Source of the DNA: Haliea sp040221975
Lineage (GTDB): Bacteria > Pseudomonadota > Gammaproteobacteria > Pseudomonadales > Halieaceae
Direction of reading: 5' to 3'
DNA: 64,000 bases
Assembly: GCA_040221975.1 (NCBI GenBank)
Contig: JAVJWR010000023.1
Location: 124,001 to 188,000 of the forward strand
Position numbers and translations under genes: made by a program. Of this stretch, positions 35,508-41,087 are shown piece by piece. Under the pieces are notes generated by a model. The model was given only the letters and a program-made list of their open reading frames with translations. It searched no databases and was not told the origin of the DNA. Numbering within the stretch: the stretch's first letter is position 1; each line of letters begins with the position of its first letter.

Positions 35508-35927
35508 TCAGGCGTCGAGCTGGTCCAGGGCCTTCTGGAAACGGTTGGCGTGGCTGCGCTCGGCCTTGGCCAGGGTTTCCATCCAGTCCGCGATCTCGTC
35601 GAAGCCTTCGTCGCGGGCGGTTTTGGCCATGCCCGGGTACATGTCGGTGTACTCATGGGTCTCGCCGGCAATGGCCGCCTTCAGGTTATCTGAAGTGCCG
35701 CCGATGGGCAGGCCGGTCGCCGGGTCACCGGTTTCTTCCAGATATTCCAAATGGCCGTGGGCGTGGCCGGTTTCGCCTTCGGCGGTGGAGCGGAACACGG
35801 CGGCCACATCGTTGTAGCCTTCCACATCAGCCTTGGCAGCGAAGTACAGATAGCGTCGGTTGGCCTGGGATTCGCCGGCGAACGCATCTTTCAGGTTCTG
35901 TTCGGTTTGGCTTCCTTTCAGGGACAT
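35508..35927 (-). CDS. Rubrerythrin (diiron domain only)
   Basis: A 139-residue ferritin-like diiron protein. Ligands are visible: E19 (FAGES), E52 and H55 (EGETGH), E89 and E92 (GETHEY), E123 and H126 (AERSH). It reduces hydrogen peroxide to water. The C-terminal rubredoxin domain of classical rubrerythrin is missing, so electrons must come from another protein, plausibly the Fe-S oxidoreductase downstream. AGGAG precedes the ATG. The gene is divergent from oxyR, and a palindrome GTTAATATTAAC lies just upstream of its ribosome site. Confidence 0.9.
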   Translation of the reverse strand: MSLKGSQTEQNLKDAFAGESQANRRYLYFAAKADVEGYNDVAAVFRSTAEGETGHAHGHLEYLEETGDPATGLPIGGTSDNLKAAIAGETHEYTDMYPGMAKTARDEGFDEIADWMETLAKAERSHANRFQKALDQLDA

Positions 35928-35939
35928 GTTGGTTCTCCT

Positions 35940-35951
35940 GTTAATATTAAC
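35940..35951. promoter_or_regulatory. 12-bp palindrome in the rbr-oxyR intergenic region
   Basis: GTTAATATTAAC is a perfect palindrome next to the rubrerythrin ribosome site. It could be an operator, or part of its promoter (TAATAT). No OxyR consensus of four spaced ATAG/CTAT elements is obvious in this gap. Assignment to a regulator is not possible by eye. Confidence 0.35.
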
Positions 35952-35971
35952 GATCCGTCACAGATGTGCGG

Positions 35972-36000
35972 TTGGGTAAAATTAGACGATCGGGTACTAT
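35972..36000 (+). promoter_or_regulatory. Candidate oxyR promoter
   Basis: TTGGGT (35972-35977) and TACTAT (35995-36000) are 17 bases apart, a good sigma-70 spacing, with a start of transcription expected near 36007 and about 47 bases of leader before the oxyR ATG. The downstream leader is AT-rich. Matches are moderate (three or four of six per hexamer). Confidence 0.45.
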
Positions 36001-36053
36001 TCGTCCAGTAGAAAAAATCATTAAATTTAATCGATAAAACCGATTGGGTGAGC

Positions 36054-36956
36054 ATGAGCCGACAACCGACGCTGAAACAGCTGCGCTACCTCTGTGCGGT
36101 CGCGGAACAGGGGCATTTTGGCCAGGCCGCCCGGGCCTGCCACGTGTCCCAGTCCACCCTCAGTGCCGGCATCCTGGAGCTGGAGGAGACCCTGGGTACG
36201 CCACTGATTGAGCGCAACAGCCGCCAACTGCTGCTGACCAACCTGGGCGAAGACGTGGTGCGTCGCAGCCGGGATATCCTGAGTGGGGTGGACGACCTGG
36301 TAACGCTCTGCGCCGCCTCATCGGAGCCCTTCGCTGGCAAGATGCGCCTCGGTGTCATTCCCACCGTCGCGCCCTTTATCCTGCCGCGCCTGCTCAATCG
36401 CCTGCGTGAGGAATACCCGGGTTTTCAGCTATTCATTCGCGAGGACCTGAGCCAGCACCTGGTGGGCGCGCTGCATCACGGCGAACTGGATGTGCTGCTG
36501 CTGGCACTGCCATTCCCTGCCGACGGGGTGGAAACCATGGACCTGTTCAGCGATGACTTCCTGCTGGCCAGCCCACCGGGGCACGAACTCGCAGGCCACG
36601 GCAAGGTGCGTACCACGCAGCTGAAAGGGGAGGGCCTGCTGTTGCTGGAGGACGGTCACTGCCTGCGCGAGCATGCCCTGAAAGCGTGCAAGTTGCGCGA
36701 CTCCGATGTGTCCGTGCCCTACCAGGCCACCAGCCTCAACACCATCGTGCAGATGGTGGCCAATGGCATCGGCATCACCCTGCTGCCGCGCATGGCACTG
36801 GACGCACAGATCCTGTCCGGTACCAACGTCTGCGTCAGCGAGTTCACCGAGCGCAACGTTGCGCGCACGATCGGCCTGATGTGGCGGCGGAAGACGCCGC
36901 GGCGAGCGGAGCTGCGGTTGCTGGGCGAGTTTATCAGAGGATGTCACGCAGAGTGA
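36054..36956 (+). CDS. oxyR: OxyR, peroxide-sensing LysR regulator
   Basis: A 300-residue LysR-type regulator. The N-terminal winged helix (TLKQLRYLCAVAEQGHFGQAA) is standard. The redox pair is C203 and C212 in 'EDGHCLREHALKAC', the same spacing as C199-C208 of E. coli OxyR, so it should form the peroxide-induced disulphide. It is divergent from rubrerythrin, its likely target. The ATG at 36054 has a GGTGAG site; a GTG at 36048 would add two residues. The downstream region becomes AT-rich after this gene. Confidence 0.93.
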   Translation: MSRQPTLKQLRYLCAVAEQGHFGQAARACHVSQSTLSAGILELEETLGTPLIERNSRQLLLTNLGEDVVRRSRDILSGVDDLVTLCAASSEPFAGKMRLGVIPTVAPFILPRLLNRLREEYPGFQLFIREDLSQHLVGALHHGELDVLLLALPFPADGVETMDLFSDDFLLASPPGHELAGHGKVRTTQLKGEGLLLLEDGHCLREHALKACKLRDSDVSVPYQATSLNTIVQMVANGIGITLLPRMALDAQILSGTNVCVSEFTERNVARTIGLMWRRKTPRRAELRLLGEFIRGCHAE

Positions 36957-37186
36957 TAGCAGCTGGTGGAGCTCTACCCCGGCCCATCCATTGGTCCTCC
37001 CGGCACCCACAAGTAGTCGGTCTAAACATGATCAGGATACTGTTTTCCGACACGAGGGAGCCGAGCAGTTTATTTATCTTCTTGAGGGAACAAATGTTTG
37101 GCTGTACTTTCTAACAGAGACATTACCGTCTGCGCGGTCGATTGTCGGCCTGTGTCCGGAGTAGCCTTGAGCAACAGAGATTTCAG
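36957..37186. other. Intergenic stretch of lower GC, no convincing gene
   Basis: Between the oxyR stop and the possible small gene I see no conserved protein in any frame, no tRNA-like cloverleaf and no T-tailed hairpin. The composition turns visibly richer in A and T than upstream. An antisense frame (37363 to 37070) gives a short product with no recognisable features. Confidence 0.4.
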
Positions 37187-37477
37187 GTGAGCAAATCCCT
37201 TATATACGTCTGGCTTTTCCTCTGCTCCTGCGGAATGCCGGAATCTGTTTTCGCTGGTGCCGGCGAAGATCCGGTTTACGCTCAAGCTGATTGTCTGGGA
37301 GAACAGGTTAACCAGGCATATCTGGATGCAGACGATGCGGATGCTTCCCTGAGTCGTTTCCATTTGCCGTCCAATCTATCCAGCTCCGAGACAAAGGCGG
37401 CAGCCATTGTGGCGGACATTTTGTCGTATCCTCACGCCGGCATTCATCCAATAAGAGCTCCCCCTGCCGTCCGGTAG
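37187..37477 (+). CDS. Possible small exported protein
   Basis: A 96-residue frame starting at GTG. It opens with a plausible signal peptide (SKSLIYVWLFLCSCGMPESVFA, cleavage after VFA), then an acidic segment with one cysteine. There is no family match I know and no strong ribosome site, only CAG next to the start. The codon use is not decisive in this AT-richer stretch. It could be a small secreted protein or chance. The bases from 37478 to 37603 hold nothing else clear. Confidence 0.35.
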   Translation: MSKSLIYVWLFLCSCGMPESVFAGAGEDPVYAQADCLGEQVNQAYLDADDADASLSRFHLPSNLSSSETKAAAIVADILSYPHAGIHPIRAPPAVR

Positions 37478-37603
37478 ACCAGTCACCCTGATTTTCGATG
37501 TTTGTAGAAGCACCCCTATCTGTGCTCGTGGTATCGATTGGCGGGTCCATGCTGCGCGCGTGACATGGGCTTTACTGATCTGGTGCGGCGAGACATGTGA
37601 ATA

Positions 37604-38176
37604 ATGGAGCGAGACCTGGTGAAAAAACTACACATGTACCCCACGTTTGAAATAGATGAGTTGGAATATCCCCAGGAGCCCAGCGGTTTGACACTGGCCT
37701 CTTCGGCGCTGGATTTTTTTACTGATTTTCGTGACATAACGCCCCTGGTCATTCTGGATTCCACGACGGCGGTTGAAGCCAATAAATTAATGCGCCAAAC
37801 CCATGTGCGTATGAAGTTTGTTGTAAATAATGCGGGACACTTTGTCGGCGTCGTGGTCGCGGATGATCTTATCGAGCGCAAGATTGTCATGAAGGTTTCT
37901 GAAGGCCATGCAAGAGAGACGATCCCGGTCAGTGAGTTCATGACATGCAAAACAGCGATGAAAGCGCTTGATTTTGGCGAGATCGCAACTGCCAGAATTT
38001 CAGACGTCATTGCTGCGCTGAAACAGAGCGGGGAGCAGCATTGTCTGGTAGTGGACCGGCAAAACCATAGAGTCCGGGGTATTTTTTCTGCCAGTGACAT
38101 TTCACGAAAGCTGCATCTTCCGATCAATATTCAGGAGAAATCGAGTTTCTACAAAGTATTCTCGGCTACTGCGTAA
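37604..38176 (+). CDS. CBS-domain protein
   Basis: A 190-residue protein with a pair of CBS motifs (about residues 45-105 and 115-180), shown by 'TPLVILDSTTAVEANKLM', 'VGVVVADDLIERK' and 'CLVVDRQNHRVRGIFSASDISRKL'. CBS pairs bind adenine nucleotides and regulate attached or partner proteins; no catalytic domain is present, so this acts in trans. Its A/T-rich codons (AAA, GAT, ATT) differ from the genes before 36.9 kb. No obvious operon partner; it converges on FTR1. Confidence 0.85.
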   Translation: MERDLVKKLHMYPTFEIDELEYPQEPSGLTLASSALDFFTDFRDITPLVILDSTTAVEANKLMRQTHVRMKFVVNNAGHFVGVVVADDLIERKIVMKVSEGHARETIPVSEFMTCKTAMKALDFGEIATARISDVIAALKQSGEQHCLVVDRQNHRVRGIFSASDISRKLHLPINIQEKSSFYKVFSATA

Positions 38177-38191
38177 TGATGCCCTCCCGGT

Positions 38192-38231
38192 CCACAGTTG
38201 CTCAATCTCGTGAAGGGCTTGGCAACTGTGG
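38192..38231. other. Inverted repeat between convergent CBS and FTR1 genes
   Basis: CCACAGTTGC (38192-38201) and GCAACTGTGG (38222-38231) are perfect 10-base complements separated by 20 bases. It lies between two convergent stops, where a bidirectional terminator is expected, but neither strand has a T-run after the stem. Could be a rho-limited 3' hairpin. Confidence 0.45.
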
Positions 38232-38248
38232 TCTGCTGAGATTCGAAG

Positions 38249-39175
38249 TCAATCCGAGTCCGCAGGAGTGACACCTGGACGGTCAAGATTGCTTTCCGAA
38301 GTAGTGGCGGCGGAAATTTTCTGCCTCGACCTGTTTGTCCTGATAAAAGCCAGGAATACCAGCAGAACTGAAAGTTGCGCCAGTATCCCTTGCCAGGTGG
38401 ATTTGACACCTACCCATGCCATTTCAAAACTGACCGGTAAAGGGGTAATACTCATCAGTGCGGCTTCCTGTAGCGCCGACACTGTCTTGCCCATCAGGAT
38501 AAATGCCAGGGCCAGCAACAGATAAGTGGTAATGGAGAAGAACCGGGCGACAGGTAGTTTTACCGAGTAGCGCACCAGCACCCAGGCCAGTATAGCCAGT
38601 AGGGAAACAGCCAGACCGAAGCCGCTGGCAATGACTGGGTACTGATTGATTCCCGCTTGCGTCAGCAGCGTCTGGTAAAACAGAACGGTCTCAAATACCT
38701 CTCGGTAGACAGCGATAAATGCCAATAGTGCGAGCCCCCACAAGGTTCCGGCGGTCAAGTGTGCGTTGATGTGTTGCTGGATATAGGCCTGCCACTGGGC
38801 AGCATGGGTTTTGCTGTGCATCCAGATTCCGACATATAGCAATACTATCGCCGCCAGCAGCGCCGCGGAACCTTCCATCACTTCCCGACTGGCGCCGCTG
38901 ATGCTGATCAGGGACTGCGCGGCGGCCCAGGTCGCAATACCGGCTACTAAAGCGGAGACCCAACCGATGTGTACATACCGCATTCCATCCTGTCGGCCCG
39001 TTCGGGCCAGAACGGCCACAAGGGCAATGACGACCAGCAGGGCTTCGAGTCCTTCGCGCAGCAGAATGACCAGGCTGGCGCCAAACAGCGTCGCACTGGA
39101 CAGCATTGAATCGGAAAGCAGGCGATCCGCCTCATCCAGCTGTGCCATGGTTCGCTCCATTGATGTTTCCAGCAC
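38249..39175 (-). CDS. FTR1-family iron permease, membrane part (probably split from cytochrome part)
   Basis: A 308-residue, seven-helix iron permease. The two iron-handling motifs are REGLE at residues 40-44 and REVFE at 158-162, as in Ftr1 and EfeU. It imports ferric/ferrous iron across the inner membrane. The first 25 residues (TSMERTMAQLDEADRLLSD) are the amphipathic helix that in related proteins links an N-terminal cytochrome c domain. The same frame stays open upstream past the cytochrome stop (LLKEQQPAGVLE), so these two genes look like one gene broken by a 1-base shift. GTG at 39175 or ATG at 39160 could serve as a restart. Confidence 0.85.
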   Translation of the reverse strand: MLETSMERTMAQLDEADRLLSDSMLSSATLFGASLVILLREGLEALLVVIALVAVLARTGRQDGMRYVHIGWVSALVAGIATWAAAQSLISISGASREVMEGSAALLAAIVLLYVGIWMHSKTHAAQWQAYIQQHINAHLTAGTLWGLALLAFIAVYREVFETVLFYQTLLTQAGINQYPVIASGFGLAVSLLAILAWVLVRYSVKLPVARFFSITTYLLLALAFILMGKTVSALQEAALMSITPLPVSFEMAWVGVKSTWQGILAQLSVLLVFLAFIRTNRSRQKISAATTSESNLDRPGVTPADSD

Positions 39176-39195
39176 GCCAGCTGGCTGCTGTTCTT

Positions 39196-40254
39196 TTAAC
39201 AGTCGCGCATTTCCATCATCCCGGCTTCGATTTCCTGACGAAGCGGGGTATCCCGTGCATTCAGGCTGTTTTCTATCGGCTCGAATCCGTCGAGGTAGGC
39301 GCTCACCGCCAGCGCTTGTGCGGCAGGATAATCGCCCCGCTCATACGCTGCTTGTGCAAGCAAGAGGTAGTCGCGAGTAATTTTCAGGGGGTTGTCTGCC
39401 GCTGCGAACAGCGAGAGTGGATCAGCTCGCAGACTTTCAATTTCCTGCAGTGTTGTCATCGGGAGCTTGGCAGTCAGTTGAGCCGGGCTGTAGGTAACCA
39501 GCTGCTGCAGGGTAACACTGGACGCGCTACTCATGCCGGAAGCGCTGCTCTGAAACGCGATTCCGCCAACATGAAACGCCAGTGACCAGCGCTGCTGTTC
39601 CGACAAGTGGTCGAAGCCGGGCATCGCAGTTTCGTCGATACCATCGGATATGGCAGCATAGAGGCCCAGCAATGATCGATTCGAAGCCCTCTCTCTATCG
39701 CTGAAATTGGTTGGAGCCGGCTCCAGTTGCGCGGCCAACACACCGTCGCCTCTGCCGGAAGGGCCATGGCAAGAGGCACACTGACTTTCAAACAGGGAAG
39801 CAGTGGTTGCCGTTGGCAGCAGATGATCGGGTAAGGGTGAGCTCGACATCCGGGCCAGCAAGGCGGTCCGCAGGCTGGCACTGGTTTGTCGAACGGCTGC
39901 GGTATCACGTTTGCTTTCGATCGCGAGTTGTAGCGTTCTCGCCTGCTCAACAAGGGCCTCAGTGTTGGTCGAACCTTCCTGGATCAGGATTACGTTTTCC
40001 AGAATAAGTCGAGAAAATTCAAGCATTTCCTGATATTCGCCCTTGTTGACCACCTGCCCGTCCTTGACGGCTTCTACATAGTCGACCGCAATATATTCAA
40101 CCATTTGTGCCAGTTGCGGCACATTGACACTACTGACGCCTGTCTCGGCCTGACCGACGCCAGGATACAGGCATGACAGTGCAAGCAGTAACACCGTGGT
40201 ATTCAAAACCAGTGGCCTCACGCGTCCGCACGGGTATAGCCTGTGAACCAGCAT
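39196..40254 (-). CDS. Cytochrome c part of FTR1 iron-uptake system
   Basis: A 352-residue exported protein: signal peptide (to about residue 36), helical region, then a cytochrome c fold with CASCHG (159-164) and methionine candidates in 'TAMPGFDHL', and a helical tail. In many gammaproteobacteria this whole sequence is the N-terminal half of a single FTR1 protein of about 650 residues. It ends at a TAA 20 bases before the FTR1 GTG. GTGGAG upstream of the ATG is a reasonable ribosome site. A near-perfect Fur box lies 24 bases upstream, so iron represses it. Haem attachment needs the Ccm system. Confidence 0.82.
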   Translation of the reverse strand: MLVHRLYPCGRVRPLVLNTTVLLLALSCLYPGVGQAETGVSSVNVPQLAQMVEYIAVDYVEAVKDGQVVNKGEYQEMLEFSRLILENVILIQEGSTNTEALVEQARTLQLAIESKRDTAAVRQTSASLRTALLARMSSSPLPDHLLPTATTASLFESQCASCHGPSGRGDGVLAAQLEPAPTNFSDRERASNRSLLGLYAAISDGIDETAMPGFDHLSEQQRWSLAFHVGGIAFQSSASGMSSASSVTLQQLVTYSPAQLTAKLPMTTLQEIESLRADPLSLFAAADNPLKITRDYLLLAQAAYERGDYPAAQALAVSAYLDGFEPIENSLNARDTPLRQEIEAGMMEMRDC

Positions 40255-40277
40255 TGAAGAAACTCCACGTCATTTTT

Positions 40278-40296
40278 GATAATGATAATCGATATC
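40278..40296. promoter_or_regulatory. Fur box upstream of the FTR1 operon
   Basis: GATAATGATAATCGATATC matches the 19-base Fur consensus GATAATGATAATCATTATC at 17 positions, with the first 13 identical. It lies 24 bases upstream of the cytochrome/FTR1 start, and on that strand a TTGATA -35-like hexamer overlaps its edge. Iron-loaded Fur would block transcription. The bphO start is about 150 bases away in the other direction, so dual control is possible but not shown. Confidence 0.85.
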
Positions 40297-40448
40297 AATT
40301 GTAGCTCGCTGGCTTGTGGTAGAGTCAAGCAGTTCTCATGTAGGCTGTAACGCACCCTGCGGCCAGCGTTCCTGTTCAGGTTGCGGAATTCTGCAGACGT
40401 GAACTACGATCGAGTTTGGCTGCTATTGTGGATCAAAGGTGGCACTGT

Positions 40449-41084
40449 ATGAGGTTTCGGAACGAAAGAGCCGGCTCGATGCCCAACAACGCGCAGAGAT
40501 CACCCCGAACCTCCGCGGCGTTGCAATTCCTGCGCAAACGCACAACGCCATTGCATGCACAACTGGACCGTCGTTCTGATCTGACAACATTGCTCTCCCC
40601 TGGTTGCTCGCTGGCAGATTACGGGAAGGCAACGACATCGCTTGCTGAGGCCTTCCGGGGAGTGGATTCCGGTTTTGCCAGGGGTGCGGGACATTGCGCT
40701 CCGGCACTCCCGGCATACATGCCACGTCTACCACATCTGCTGACAGATATAGATCGACTCGGTTTAACCGCCTCTGCCTCCCTCGTCCCTGAGCTTTCAG
40801 CGCCCACAAGCAACGCGAGCTACCTGGGCATGCGTTACGTTGTTGAAGGCTCGAACCTGGGTTCCCGGGTGATTTATCGGGCGCTCCAGAACTCAATGAT
40901 TGCCCGGCCCATTGGCGTTGACAAGTGTTACTGGTCGCACGCGCAAACCTGGCAAGATTCCTGGCCGATCCTGTTGCGGCTGCTGGCTAATCTGCGAACT
41001 CAGGATGAGTGGGATGAAGCGGCAGACAGCGCCTGTCTCGTGTTTGAACATTTCATCTGGTGTTTGACGCCGGATCGGAGATAA
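40449..41084 (+). CDS. bphO: BphO, biliverdin-producing haem oxygenase
   Basis: A 211-residue haem oxygenase that opens haem to biliverdin, carbon monoxide and iron. The proximal haem ligand is H36 in TTPLHAQLD, with the distal-helix 'SNASYLGMRYVVEGSNLGSRV' segment typical of bacterial HO. AAAGGTGG lies 6 bases before the ATG at 40449. It is separated by only three bases from the phytochrome gene, so it supplies the chromophore to it; the bphO-bphP pair is a classic unit. Released iron links it to the Fur-regulated uptake next door. Confidence 0.9.
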   Translation: MRFRNERAGSMPNNAQRSPRTSAALQFLRKRTTPLHAQLDRRSDLTTLLSPGCSLADYGKATTSLAEAFRGVDSGFARGAGHCAPALPAYMPRLPHLLTDIDRLGLTASASLVPELSAPTSNASYLGMRYVVEGSNLGSRVIYRALQNSMIARPIGVDKCYWSHAQTWQDSWPILLRLLANLRTQDEWDEAADSACLVFEHFIWCLTPDRR

Positions 41085-41087
41085 CCC

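Noticed and set aside
35972..36053. OxyR binding site in the rbr-oxyR gap
   Set aside because: Only isolated CTAT/ATAG-like tetramers are visible; the four-element, 10-base-period pattern of the consensus is not clear enough to call.
39190..39198. Programmed -1 frameshift at TTAAAAG joining cytochrome and FTR1
   Set aside because: The slippery run overlaps the stop itself (TGT TAA AAG) and does not match the X XXY YYZ pattern in the upstream frame; no downstream pseudoknot noticed. A plain indel or native split is simpler.
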